Assembly: GCA_024349245.1 (NCBI GenBank)
Contig: JALDNG010000040.1
Location: 1,447,501-1,511,500 of the forward strand
From: Neodontobutis hainanensis
Lineage: Eukaryota; Chordata; Actinopteri; Gobiiformes; Odontobutidae
Length of the DNA stretch: 64,000 nucleotides
Direction of reading: 5' to 3'
Below are positions 11,560 through 24,404 of the stretch, piece by piece. Below the pieces are notes generated by a model. It saw only the letters and a program-made list of their open reading frames with translations, did no database searches and was not told the DNA's origin. Positions within the stretch are counted from its first letter, which is position 1, and every line of letters starts with the position of its first letter. The position numbers and the translations under genes were made by a program.

Positions 11560-14500
11560 GACAAAGAAAGGGTTAATCCACCACCGGAAACTGAATCAAC
11601 CGTCTGCTTTTAACAGCCGGCTTGTCTCACCCGTTCTTTTTTTCTGCTGACACACACACAGGCATACTTCACTTCCTGTTGTACAGTCTGGGGAGTGCCA
11701 CACACTTCCTCAGAGGGTCTGTGTATGAAAAAGCCCCTGAACAAAAGATTAAAGGAGGCAGAGGGTGGTGGCCATAATCTGAGTAAGGTAAAGGTAGTCA
11801 TCTAAATTTGTCTAAAAAGTAATTTTGTGTAGATTTCTTCTCATTGTTTCAAGCCAAGTTTCATTTCAAGTTGCCATTTGTCTTAAAATCATGATTTTAG
11901 ACTATAACCCAAGAAGTTTGTTACAGTTATTTTGACTAATTGTGGTCCTTTATAAGTGTAACATAGAAAATTAAAATGTTATCCCACTTGGAAAAAGGTG
12001 GTGGGAACAGTGTTAAAGCCTGAATTGTTAGTGTGCAATGCACAGAATATTTATATTTAATCTGAGCGCACAGTGTCAGAAAGATTTATACTGATCCTGA
12101 GGCATTTCTGTTTTTTTTTTCTGTTGTTCCATCATGTTTTTCAAATGCAACCACTTTCCTAAAACATGCACGTAAAAGTGCTGACTTTAAATTGGCCACA
12201 GTGAATGAATGTTGGTCTGTATTTCATTAGCGATTGTCCTGAGTTTACACCGCCTCACATTGGAAGCAGCTGGAACTGTGAGCATGATCCATAAAGCACT
12301 AGAATAGTTATTTAAAATGCCTTTTGAAGGGGCATCATGGTGGCCAAATTCGAACAGCAGCTTGGGCCTCTTTGTTTTCTGAAATTCATAAAAATGGGGA
12401 CGGACAGAATACATGGAACAAGGGCATATTGGAAAAATGCGCAATTTTCAGTAACTGTTTAAAATATTGCGATAACGATATTACCTGCGATATTTGAATG
12501 CTCTTTTACACAAGAAAAAGAAATTTAACGCTCAGGATTAACTTTCAGTTTTCAAAGCAGGAGCAAAGATGATACTAAGAATAAGCCAGAATTAAACAGG
12601 TCTAAACTAGAACTAAATGTAGGAACGAACCAGGGATAGACCAGGACTTTTTCATTTGGACGCATCAATTTGATTTAAAGCTTTGTTTGGAAGGATTTTA
12701 ACAGAAAAAAAGCTAAAGTTTATAACATTGAAGAGTATAGCGTTATTGCAATACAAGTCTCTTGTTGCAATACAAATATTGCAATTGATAATATGCATCC
12801 AGAAAGTATTCACAGCACTTCACTTTTTCCACATTTTGTTATGTTACAGCCTTATTTCAAAATGGATAAAATGTATTATTTGCGTCAGAATTCCTCGAAC
12901 AATACCCCACAATGACAACATGAAAGACGGTTGTTTAAATTCTTTGCAAATTTATAAAAATAAAATAAAAAGTATTCATAGCTATTAATTTGCTCAATAC
13001 TTTGTTGAAGCACCTTTGGTTCGATTACTCAGTTTGGCCGTTTTTCCATTTACAGATGATGAATTACAAAATGTTGAAAAAGCGAAGTGCTGTGAACACT
13101 TTCTGAATGCACTGTATATCAATAATATTGCAATAACAATAAATTTGCAATATACTGTGCAACCTTACATGTAACTGTAAGATTTTTTATTATAATTAAC
13201 CAGGAAACTACCCGTAAAAGTGAAATGTTACTCAGATAAACACAGATCATAACACTGGGCTGGTCAGTGTCAGAGCAACACAGTATATTTTGCTTCACAG
13301 CCTGTCGTCATGGCAACTTTTTTCTTCCTCGCTTTCTTTTTTATTTCTTCCTTTCTAAACTTCCACCGGTTTGTCTTCCCCTTTTTTCAATCACTCCTTT
13401 TCCTTTGTTTTACATCTGTCCAGCTCCACCAACGTCATCTGAAAACAATTAGGAAGGGATTCTCTTCAACAGACGGAGTATTGTGTGAACTACAGCAAGC
13501 CTGGTCGCCCCAGAGTCATGGGAGAGAAACCAGTGTGGGGAGAGCACAGTACGGAAAAAAAAAAAAAGAAGAAGTAAAGGAGGCCAGGAGAGAATGAGCC
13601 GGACCTGTGTGTTTCAAAAAATTAGTTTTCGGGTTTGTTTTTCATGAGCAGGAGGGGGTTTTGAGGTTAACCACAGGGAGGATAGAAAAAGGAAAGTATT
13701 TGGAGACGTTATGCTTGTGTTTTGAAAATGCCAGAAAGTACATTTTTACAAGACAAAAGGAACAAGTTTTGATGAAAAAAAAAGAGAGAAATAACAGGGT
13801 TTCGTAAATGCAAAGCTGAAATGATTAGAAAGCTTGACAAAAGGCAGAACATTTTTATTTGCATTAAAGACGTGCCGGTAACTCCCAGGGTCATTCAAAG
13901 GAGATGTTAGATCCTGTTTCCTATCTGCTCTCCTGGCGGTAAGCGAATGCACATTTTTCAGCCATGACTTCAGTCTTTATTGGGAACTACAGAGAGCCAT
14001 TAAAGTCTTAAACTCTCAAGTCGTCAAGTTTTAGTTTTACTTAGAAATAATTACTAACTCGGAAGAACCATATAATAAAGTTTCCCAAAAGTGAAGCTGC
14101 TCAAAGGTCATGCTGGGCTAATGGCTTTGGCACAAATGCAAACTTTTAAGACAAATGTTGAAATTATAGCATCATGGTGTAACAATACAAATGGAATTGA
14201 TTTTTATGCCAGCTCCAGGGCATTTCATTGTTTTTTATGCTTTTTAGTAGTACTTCACAAAGGCTGGATTTGGTCTGTGATCAGCCACAGATACAGACTT
14301 GTTTTTGTCCCGGGACCGGTCTGTGCAGCAGCAGCGGAGAGACACACAGTGAGCGAGTGAACGCCTTTCGCTAAAGTGGATTTATTTCTGCTGCCACACC
14401 TCTGATTTGAACGAGGATGTCACTTCCTCAATATCAACATCCACACTTGTTGTTGCCATGCTAGAAACTGTTTGCAACAACTTGTTATGAAGTGAGTTTG

Positions 14501-17500
14501 CAGTAAACGGAGCAGCCCCCGTTGTTCAAAACATGAATTAACATCTCAACCGACTGAAAACGTCACATAGATAAATTGTTTTTAAACCAGCTCACGGTTA
14601 ATCGTTACATCCCTATGTCTTATAGAAGAGAGACTATGACACTAGACCATGCTGTAATAGGCAGAGCGCTTGTAAAAAATACCTTCAAACAGATTCTGGC
14701 TGAATGACAGAACATATTGAGTCTAGTAAAAGCACAGCAGGGAGTTTAGAGGCGAGTCAGCGGGGACTTCCTCTTGGACCAAAGCCCTGTTAAAGGTGTC
14801 CCAGAAGACCTGCGCTAATTCAGCTCAAGACTAAAAGCACAAACTAAAAAAAAATGTGAGAGCTGGTATCCCAATTATGACCACACAAAACAAGACCTAG
14901 TCATGACGAAGACGCAGAGTCTACTGAGACAAAGAACACTGCATGATACACGGAAAAAGACAAAAGAAAGTAAAACATACGCTTTATTATGAGTTTTTTG
15001 TGTCGGTTTTCTCCAAGGATATTCAACACAGTTGGCTTGTGTGTCATCCCACTTACAATCTATGTTTGTGCAATAATGTCTTCTGCAGAGCCATACGTTC
15101 AACACACTCCAACAGACGCAATGGAACAACTATGAAATTTGAGCCCATCTGGTTAAATAGTGCCCCTCAGGGTCAAATATGTGGCTTGTCCTAGAAAATT
15201 GATTACAACACAGTCTTTAAAACAAAGCTAGTAGACAAATGAGCTTCTTATGATCGGGAGCTTAAAGTTAAAAGCAATCTTTGGAGTCAATATTGTTTTG
15301 GAAAACGAATAGGTCAATGCATATCTAGCCAAGAAAAGAGGTTGATGTTTAATGGATGTTAATAAAATAAAACATGTTTGGTGACAAAGAGGGCTTGCTC
15401 AGATGTAGACATATCTTTCCTTATAATTAATTTCTGACCGTAACCAAGTTGTATTTCTTGTGTCAGACCATCTTACCTGGGACATTGCCTTATTATCCTA
15501 TCTTTAAGAAAAAGCTACATTCTTTGTTGTGCAGGTTCTCACTGTGTAAGTAGCATATTTTCTTTGCTTTTTAACTTTCTCAACATCTGTGAAGGGAGTG
15601 CATGGAAACAGTCAACTCAAAAGCATTATAAAAAGAAAAAGATAGATGCTACTTTCCCTCACACAATTAAACTACCGACATGTCTTTCATCTGTGCAAAG
15701 GGTCAACAGTGGTATTCAATGTACAGTCCTCAGCGCCAAGGCTTTTTGTTTAATTAGAAAATTAATATTAATTAATTGTTTAATTTTGTTTAAAAATCAT
15801 TTGTGCATTGGAGATAAAGCCATGATAAGATTTGTAAATTAGATTACCGGGTCTTTTTCTGTCTGTTAAATAGAGTCTGAGCAACCACGACAATGTTGTG
15901 TTAAAGATGTGACTTATATAGTATATTTTCAACAACAGGGAAAAAGAGGGACAGAAAAATAACCAATTAAACATGCCCTGACCTTTGACTGGAGGGAGTT
16001 GTCACTGTCTCACTACCACAGAGCAGATGGGAAGGGAATACATGGAGAAAAAACTGTGGCTGTGGTGTAGATTACCAAAGGTCATCATCTCAACTCACTA
16101 AATGGTTGGCACCACTTGGGATGATCTTCTACCTTCTGTCAGACTAAGCATGTCAGTTTTATCTCATACTTTCTCTGTCAACAGTTCAGCTTGGTAGATA
16201 CAGAGAGAATATTGAAGAAGAAATAAAAAAAAAACCCTCAATAACGGTAAATTGTGGCTTTGGGAGAAGCAGCCAACATTATAAAGCCTGCTCAGGCAAA
16301 AACAAAAAAACGTAGAAGGAGGCTGACCAGTGGAAAAGATTGATGGGAAACTGGAGCAGCAAGAGCCATGATAGAAACCAGATGTAGCCCTCTGTAGTAC
16401 TCGAAGGACAGAAGGAAGAGAGATACAATACTGAGGGACTGCGAGGGAGGAGACGTGATTAGGACAAAGTATGAGAAGGATGCAATAAAAATGGGAGGAG
16501 GTGGGAGAAAAAGAAAACCGCAGACAGACAAAAACGATCCTGATTTCCTTCCTGAGATCTTTCGTATAATCTAACTCGCGGTACAGTAGGTCAAACAGTC
16601 TCAAGCCGGCCGTCAGCAGGATTGTTTCGGACTGCTTAAGTGCCTCAGTCTGTTGCTGAGTTAGGCTTAACACCAGATGAGGTTTCACTCACTTGGCCTT
16701 TATTCGTTGTCTCCGGTTTGATACAGAAGAGCAGATATACTTCACGACTGTCAGTGGTCTCTCTGGTGGTTTTATTTCAGATGTTAACCAAAATTAGGGT
16801 TTTTAAATTAAGAGGATGTACAATCATCCTATTGGAAAACCATCTTTGATCCTGTTCCCTTTTGTACAAATCCAAAGCTACACATGGATGGATTTTCTTG
16901 TGTATTTATTACACAATGTTAATGAAAACTTGTGAAGGTTTTTTTTTGGCATTTGTGAATTCTCTTTAATCCAACTAATATGCTCCCTCCTAGGCATGAG
17001 GTCTAATAAGAAACGCTAACTAAAGTAGACTTTAGTGACAACACAATAAGGGCCAATCTGATAAATCAAAGCAGACTGGGGTTGGGGGGAGGAGCATAAA
17101 GACACTGGCCTGCCTTCTAGTCAAAACTTCATTCATACAGACATCTATTTATTTAGTAAATTAGATTGGGAATTGCTTAAAAGCCTCCTCTGGGGTTGAT
17201 CACAAAAGAAACATGACCACTTCCCAAACTGAATTATGTCAACAGGAAGAGGGTGCATCTCAGCTTTTAATTTAACTGTTGTGAATTGTTTATGACTGTT
17301 TCAGAAATGCCTACTGCAGCTTTTGCTTAAATGTTCAGTTGTGGTTTTCCTGCAATAAACATGTCACACCAATAAAAACCATGTATCTTCCTCTAACATT
17401 AACACAGCTGCTGCAGTCTGGATAAGTTTTGGACGTCATGACAGCGTGACCGTGACTCACAGTGTCCTAAAGCCCGGGACCCTGAATGCAGCGCGGCTCA

Positions 17501-18480
17501 ATGGAATTCCTGATTCATGTCTGTGTTTTGTTTCTGTGACAGCCCTATGAGACAAAAGAGCGACAGTGAAAAGTGCTCTGGTCGTACGCTGCCACAATCA
17601 CAGGAAACTCGGCCGCAGAAAGAATCCTGTGATTGACAACATCTTTGACGTGTTTTTTTAAACAAACAGGCAGCGTTTACGGTTGTGAAGTCTCACTGAA
17701 GGCATCCCTTTGGTGGAACTTTGTGTGCAGAGGTTGTCAGTGCGAGTTCACATTTCTGTTCGGTGACCCATTTTCACACCTAAGTGTATGTGTTACAGCC
17801 GAGTTTGACTGCTTTGGAGCCTCAGAGGTGAATGTATGCTCACATTCATTCCTACTGTGGTCACTGAGTGTTGCGTTTGTAAAAGGCTGCAATACAAACT
17901 GCTCAAATTAAAGGAAGTGTACTATTTTTAACAGTAATGTTCTGAAACATACAAAAGATATCACTGTTTAGAAGAGCTCAAGACATGACAAAGACTTGAA
18001 ATAAGACCAAGACAAGACAAAGGATTTTAGGTACTAAGACCAGTCAAGACCAGGTCAAGATCAAAACCAGGTTACGGAGAGTGATTTGTGGAAAAAGATA
18101 CTAGAGAACAGCAAGAACATTTTAACATTTTTGAAAAGATAAAAGATCAGGGGCCTATGAAAGGCCAGTTTCAGAGACTGGTTTAAAAAAAATCAAACTT
18201 AAATTGTGTAAAATTCTTGTTTTTTTATTTAATCATAAAATTTACATAGACAATAATGAGCCTTAAAGACATCAGTGTGTTGTACTGGGATATCAACAGA
18301 AAGTGTAGCCCCAAAGCAACCCATTATACTAGTTTATACCACTAGGGGGAGTTGTGAGCAACTGCCACAGGACTATTAGAATCTCTCTGTGACTAATGTT
18401 ATAATCCATATTATGTTAAAAACCATAGACCAAGGAAAGGAAGACCAAGTTACCTCTGCTACAAAAGAAATGTTCAAGTC
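11560..18480. other. gene-poor stretch upstream of ARHGEF40
   Basis: Apart from the MITE at 12789-13117 I recognise no coding exon. It should contain the ARHGEF40 promoter and non-coding first exon(s) on the minus strand. One GC-richer candidate is 14280-14370, but nothing fixes it. Open frames here, such as the minus-strand one at 16164-16688, have no family resemblance that I can see. Confidence 0.4.
12789..13117. mobile_element. non-autonomous Tc1/mariner-type element (MITE)
   Basis: The ends are inverted repeats of about 45 bases. The left end begins TGCATCCAGAAAGTATTCAC and the right end reads as TGCATTCAGAAAGTGTTCAC on the other strand. This is the widespread fish Tc1 terminal sequence. 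The interior of about 230 bases has no transposase. It sits inside an ATTGCAAT-rich stretch that is interrupted by the insertion. Confidence 0.75.
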
Positions 18481-18484
18481 ACCT

Positions 18485-19012
18485 CAGACTAGAGCCCACT
18501 AAAGTGTTTCACAGAGTTCAAGTTGCAGACACATCTCAACATCATCTGGTTCAAGAAGACTGTATAAACCAGGCCTTTATGGTTGAATAGCTGCAAAGAA
18601 ACCACTACTGACAAGAAATTGTTTGGGCCAAGAAACAAAAGGAATGGACCAGTGGAAATTTGTTTTCCTGAAAACCTTGATTTTTGAGATTGTTTGAGAA
18701 GAGTTGGACCAAAGAGTGAAAGCAAAAGTTCTGGGAACTCCTTCAAGACTGTTAGAAAACCATTCCAGGTGACTACCTCGTGAAGCTGAACGAGAATGCT
18801 AAAGGTGTGCAAAGCTGTCAACAAAGCATAAGGTACTTCAAAGAATATAAAATATAAAAAACATTCTGGTTTGTTGAAGACTTTTTGTTTACTACATAAT
18901 TCCATATACATTTCCTTATAGTTTGGATTTCTTCAGTTTCAACCTACAATGTAGGAAAAAAAAAAAAAAACAATGAATGAGAAGGTGTGTCCAAACTTTT
19001 GAAGTGTATATC
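18485..19012 (+). mobile_element. Tc1-like transposon relic
   Basis: The plus strand, read with stops and frame changes, gives Tc1-transposase-like pieces such as IAAKKPLLTRN near 18590. The segment ends GAGAAGGTGTGTCCAAACTT, a common fish Tc1 terminus, just after an A-rich tract. No matching left terminus was found, so the copy is truncated and inactive. Confidence 0.5.
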
Positions 19013-21126
19013 CATCACAACTGGTGATAGGGAGGTATTTACTGATAAATTAATGCAATCATACAACTGTAATTCAGAGTTCTGCAGCTTCTTAGGTTTA
19101 ATATAAATCTAAACATTGGTGATGAGAAACTGAATGTAATGTCTTTATTGTCTGAAATTGTACTTAGTACCTCCTTCATGCCAGCCGTTGCTCCCTTCTT
19201 TTTCTTTCCCCCTTCTTCTTCACAGTCCAATATGGAAATATGGCATCACTAAAACCACCACAGCCACCGTCCAAGTCTCCCAAAATAAAAAGTAACTCTA
19301 CCCCCTTCTTTTATTCCACTCTTTCCTACTCTTTGCTTCTGCCAGACGGCCCCACCCTGCAGCACATAAGTGGGAATACGATTAAAATCTGCTTCTGTTA
19401 ATGCTCCTTCATTGAGTCGTGTTAAATCAGTGCTTGTGTCACCCCCCCCCCCCTCCCCCCTCAGTGCCTCTGTATGTCACTGTTCACACAGCGAGTGGGT
19501 GGAGATGGTAAACAACATCCCCAGAGAGATGCAACACATGGCTCGTTCCCTTTTTTGTGAAGCCCCCGATTGTCTTTCCAAAACGACCGCAAAACTCGCT
19601 CACGTCACGCCGCTTAAATCATGCCGTTAAAACTGCCTGCAACTGGCATTTGACAAGTTTGCAAGATGAGAGTTGGCAGTGCTGACTAAAAATTCACAGC
19701 GTTATAAATGAAAAGTGAAAAGGAGTTTAAAGCCAGTTTTACATAATATAGCCCTGGATTTTAAAGCAGTCTCTTTTTTGTCACAAACTCAGTAAAAGTA
19801 GAATAGGGCAGAATACGTGACAAATGTTGAAACTAACTGTATAACTCTTCAATATGTCACTTTATGATGTGGTTTCGGTTAATCACAGTTTTCAACATGT
19901 GGTATATTTTATAAAGCCTCCTCAAAGAAGACGGTTAGAGTTCATTAAACTAATCTTATTTGCAGTTTTAAGCATAGGTTTTGTTAGTCTTTGTAAACAG
20001 CCACATTTGAGAAAAGCACATTTTTGTTAGCTTTAATTTTCATACTCTTAAATTTGTTTTATTGTGACTAATCTGAAAAGTAGAGCTATTAAAAGTTAAG
20101 CTTTGTCCCTAAACTTGCTTTAAGTGAACTATGCTGCATGTCTTTGTACAATACATGTCGTATTTCTATAAGTTTTAGCTTACAAAAGTGGGTTTTCTTT
20201 TCTATCATTAGGCAATGAAGTGTCACAAGAATGCCTAAGTCAAGCTTTAAAAAAAAAAAAAATTGTAAAAGTATTGCCACACTTTTCTAGGACATCTTTT
20301 AGGTTGCGAACATAGTACCACAATCGGTCTCTTGTCTAGCTTTTATCAAAGCATATAAATAGGTCTTACCATGACTTCAGTCGGGGATTCCTACATAGCC
20401 GTTACTTCTGCTTCTGTGCTTTCTTCCTTGCACCATTCTTTACAAAAAAACAAAAAACCAAAAAAAAAACTAAACTAAACATAGTCCAATAACACAGTCT
20501 CCAGTGCTAGTATATCCCTCTGTTAACTCTTGTCTCTGTCGGTTAATAGACTCCTGTTCGTGTCACAGTCCGCCTCTGCAGCCTGGCAATGTCCACAAGC
20601 TGCATTTCCCCCTCTGCAACAGACTCCCACCCATCCAGCCCCTGGTCCCATGCATCATGCTCTGCCCCTCCTCTCTCCCTTCACCACGGCCCAAACAAGA
20701 GCACCACAGTCCCACTCAGCACTCAAACTTTCCATTTTTTTTCACCCCCAGAGCAGCATAAATGAATATACAATAAAAAAAAAAGTACATACCCCACCAA
20801 GGCAGAGGTGCAGCAAAGACCTCTCATCTTTTACTGCTTCTTGTTGGGAGAGATTTAACAGTTAGCTTTGTGACAAAAGAGCTGCAACAATAAGAAAATA
20901 ACTCTCTTTTGTATTGTATATGCCTACAACAAAAACAAAACCAGTGTAGGGTATTTTTAGCTAGCTTAAAATAGCTTGGAGTAGCCTAATGTTTTCCTTT
21001 TCCTAATGATAACTAATAATTCTTTACTCATTTAAACGGTTTAGTTTGCAATCTTAAAGTTCAAGGCATTAACAGTAAAAAGGTGAAAATATCTGTATTT
21101 CTTTTTATTTAGCTTTAATAGCATTT
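19013..21126. other. no recognisable gene
   Basis: Intergenic sequence with A-tracts at 20248-20262 and a C/T-rich patch at 20560-20760. Nothing here supports an exon. Confidence 0.4.
19440..19460. repeat. poly-C tract
   Basis: A run of thirteen C, one T and six more C in otherwise AT-rich DNA. It is a low-complexity site that is prone to length variation and sequencing error. Confidence 0.7.
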
Positions 21127-21560
21127 TTTATGGTCATGAAGTTTGGGTCATGACCGAAAGAACAAGATCCCGGATACAAGCGGCCGAAATGAGATTTCTC
21201 TGCAGAGTGGCGGGGCACTCCCTTAGAGATAGGGTGAGTAGCTCGGTCATTCGGGAGGAGCTCAAAGTAGAGCCGCTGCTCCTCCACATCGAGAGGAGCC
21301 AGCTGAGGTGGCTCGGGCATCTGTTTCGGATGCCTCCCGGACGCCTCCCTAGGGAGGTGTTCCGGGCATGTCCCACCGGGAGGAGACCTCGGGGAAGACC
21401 TAGGACACGCTGGAGGGACTATGTCTCTCGGCTGGCCTGGGAACGCCTCGGTATCCCCCCGGAAGAGCTGGAGGGAGAGGGAAGTCTGGGCTTCTCTGCT
21501 TAGACTGCTGCCCCCGCGACACGGCCCCGGATAAGCGGTAGAAGATGGATGGATGGATGG
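21127..21560 (+). mobile_element. Rex3-like (RTE clade) LINE, 3' end
   Basis: A 5'-truncated non-LTR retroposon. It begins within TATGGTCATGAA and reads in one frame as the RT C-terminal region: TERTRSRIQAAEMRFLCRV, then LLLHIERSQLRWLGHLFRMP, GRRPRGRPRTRWRDYVSRL and GIPPEELEG. It ends with GATAAGCGGTAGAAG and (GATG)n. A GATG-repeat 3' end is the known hallmark of fish Rex3. The frame over this portion is almost intact, suggesting a fairly young copy. Confidence 0.8.
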
Positions 21561-22243
21561 TTCTGTCCTTGCAGTTTAGCCGCGTTAGCATTTAATTAGC
21601 ATGTGAGCTTATTAGCATGCTGCTTAATCATGCTCATTAGCATCTTATTCATTTCTAACTGTTTGCACACTCGTGTTGCATTATAAACACTATTCTTTCC
21701 AAACTGAGTCATTAACAGGTCATCATAGAGTTAATTATAGTGTTGCATATTAACTTAGAGTTTCCTATTAGTCACCATTTATTTTAATTTTTTTTACACA
21801 TGTGGCCCAGTGGTTTGTAAAACCAATGCTGCAAACTTGAACATAAAAAATAAAACATGGAGCTGGAGCATGTGGAATACTGTTAACAGGTATTAAAGTA
21901 GTTCAACGCTTCCCCCTGCTGGACAATCTGTGTAGATACATAAAAGACTCCCTAATGTAATGTATAAATAAAGGTTTGCTGCAGATCAAGCTGTGTATTA
22001 CTGAAACTCTAACAGGCCATGCATTCATCAAGTTTTTCCTCCTACCGTTTTCTCATAACTTTAAGTGGTCCATCAAATACTGTGTACATATGAAAATGAA
22101 CCCTCGACACAGGAAAGGAAGCGTTTATCCACAGTGAAAGGAGCTGGGGCCAGGGTGGGTCCATGGGTCTGGAGCACAGATGGGGTCAGGACAGTTAAGG
22201 TCTGGGATGTATAACTGCAAGCAGAACATCTTAAATGCGTCCC

Positions 22244-22832
22244 TGTTATGTCCTCAATTAATGAAGACAACTTTAGTAAAAGACAATCAGAGTCATAGGG
22301 CTTTGGTGTTGGCTTTATTCGAGTCCAAACACATACAAAAATACAACACCCAAAGAAAGTGGAGGAAGGAAGGCTGAACAGTTGGCCCAAATCAAAGAAC
22401 CAAATATAACAAAACAGAGCCTAACTGAATAACTACTCTAAGAAATAAAACAACAAAAATGCCTGGTCTAACTGAACTAAAGAAGGTCTTTACACAAAAC
22501 ATACAAGGGTGGCACCAACAAATAAACCTAGTGGGACTAAACAGAAATTCACTACATGTTGTGCTAATGTATAGGGTACCCACTCACCTGCCAACCTCCC
22601 AACCAACAACAAGGCATTTACACATACAAAAGACACTTAAAGAGAGAGAAAGCATGCAGCTCATGGTGCCTCCTTTTTAAATCTTGAGCCAGGCACTGAT
22701 TGGCTGCTGCAGGTGGTGAGTTATCCAATCAGGGTGGGGCTAACAGGTTCCACTCACAGCACCTGAGAGCAGATATGGGAGGAGGAAAGACAGGAGCAGA
22801 GAGGCACAGACAAATCTTCCTTGCATGTAACA
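22244..22832 (-). mobile_element. candidate solo LTR
   Basis: Read on the minus strand the segment starts TGTTACATGC and ends GGACATAACA, so it has TG...CA ends with a TGTTA/TAACA inverted repeat. It includes promoter-like signals in order: CCAATCAG near 22707 and TTTAAAAAGG near 22675. No internal retroviral-type coding region flanks it, so a solo LTR of a Ty3/gypsy-like element is the simplest reading. Flanking target duplication is only approximate (TCCC/CCCC). Confidence 0.5.
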
Positions 22833-23323
22833 CCCCCACCCTTACAGATTCAAACATAGTTTGAACATTTAACATAATATATACACTCACACGATAACTA
22901 TGGGACTCAGGACAGGACGTCTGCAAGTACAATAGAGCTTCAGCATTTTCACATGACAGACTCTAGAACGCCGCTGTCGGTCAGGAGCGTGAATGACACA
23001 ATTTGTCTCACTCAGTCCCATTAAAATATATGGTCCCAAAACTAACTGTTATAAAAAGAAAAAGGGAGAAAAAAAGCTATAAATGTATGTCAATAATGCC
23101 GAGGATTTCCGTAGTGTATTATGGGACAGAAGTGAGAAAATTTATTTTCTCATTTGTTAACATAAATTACACAACAGTATTAAATAAAAATTTACAACTA
23201 GTAATTTTTCATATATAATTTTTTTATATAGACGGTTAATTAACCCAAACCCAAGTCAAAGCTTAGTGAACACAACCACATTTAATCAGTAAATATCTAA
23301 CACAGCAACGCAATAATTATGTA

Positions 23324-23385
23324 TCACTCATCATTCTGGACTTTGTAGCTGTAGTAGTAAACTCTTCCTGCTGCATTTCTGGGAG
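23324..23385 (-). CDS. last exon of an unrecognised gene
   Basis: After the acceptor TTTTCAG|CTCCC, nineteen codons end PRNAAGRVYYYSYKVQNDE and then TGA. Its phase (two leading bases) fits the donor at 24041, so the two exons splice to QTAPRNAAGR. I do not recognise the C-terminus. Confidence 0.4.
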
Positions 23386-24040
23386 CTGAAAAGACAAAGA
23401 AAAGACATTATAGGTCTCTGTGTCTTGCTCCAGTCAGACTTAAGGCCTGACCTGAGTGTAAACAGATAGGTCAAAGCTGTTCCATAAAGAGTTGTTAAGA
23501 ATAATACCATACATTACAAGAGATAGAGATACCTTTTCTCTAAACAGCTGTTTCTCTAACTCAAGCAAATAATTAGAAAATGTAAGGTTTAGTAAAATAG
23601 CAGATTATTCCAGACCACACACACAGCCTGTGAGCATGTATGGTAGCCCTGTAGGGACATGCTGTTGTCTGTGACCAAACCCACTAGAAATGGGACAGGT
23701 GAGTTTATTTAATAATTTAGAAACAAAAACAAAAAAATGTTTTATTAATATCCTAAAACCTTTTTCTGCATGATTTATGCACTTCTTCAGCTGCAGTGCT
23801 CAGTTTGTCCACTCGGGGCAGTTGTAGGAACAGAATGTAATCAAACTAATGTCTCTTTGGTATTGTCTTGTGTTTACTTTTGACAAACTGTACTCCACAA
23901 AATGATATACAATAAACATCTACAACACTCGAATAGACACTGAGTCTATTTAATTACAAAGGAACAATATTTCTTTTTCGGCACAAATTTAGGTGACTAT
24001 ACACACCTTTGCTATATAATGACAAATTCATCAAGCCCAC

Positions 24041-24125
24041 CTGTTTGGCAGATGAAGTTGTACAGATCCTCACAGGGCTGGGGCAGCCACGAGAGGCCGT
24101 CAGCACTGGCCATCCCTCCACAGGG
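24041..24125 (-). pseudogene. orphan exon resembling the end of a C-type lectin-like domain
   Basis: The minus strand reads NPCGGMASADGLSWLPQPC then EDLYNFICQT before the donor AACAG|GTGGGC. The spacing W-x-x-x-P-C followed by FIC is typical of the last strand and disulphide of C-type lectin-like domains. A stop and repeat-like sequence (ATAAATAAAGGTTAAATT) lie immediately upstream, no good acceptor is visible, and a LINE fragment follows at 24405. The 5' part of the gene seems to have been displaced or lost. It could still be a live gene with exons I missed up to 26400. Confidence 0.4.
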
Positions 24126-24212
24126 GTTTGGGTAAACGGGGAAATTTAACCTTTATTTATCCCACTAGTCCCACTATGGTTACAAAGTCCTGGCTTCATG
24201 GGAGTGTGGCCT

Positions 24213-24370
24213 GTTTTTTGGTGGTAGTCAAAACTGGAGTACCTGGAGGAAACCTACACACACAGGGAGAACATGCAAACACAGAAAGGCTCTACCCTGA
24301 ATGGGAATTGAAACCAGGACCTTCTTGCTGTGAGGCAGGAATGCTAACCACTCTGCCACTGTACCGAGTT
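24213..24370 (-). repeat. tRNA-SINE fragment, minus strand
   Basis: Contains the complement of the SINE head: GGACCTTCTTGCTGTGAGGC and GCTAACCACTCTGCCACTGT (B- and A-box region) plus GGGAGAACATGCAAAC of the body. Same family as 39752-40150. Confidence 0.7.
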
Positions 24371-24404
24371 CAGAACAGATAATCTTGTATAACGTTCAGG
24401 ACAT

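Noticed and set aside
12800..13110. Possible gene fragments in the plus-strand open frame at 12683-12988
   Set aside because: The sequence is the Tc1-type terminal repeat and interior of a non-autonomous element.
16164..16688. A 174-codon minus-strand frame
   Set aside because: No family resemblance, low-complexity Phe/Ser/Leu content typical of translated T/C-rich non-coding DNA, and no exon context.
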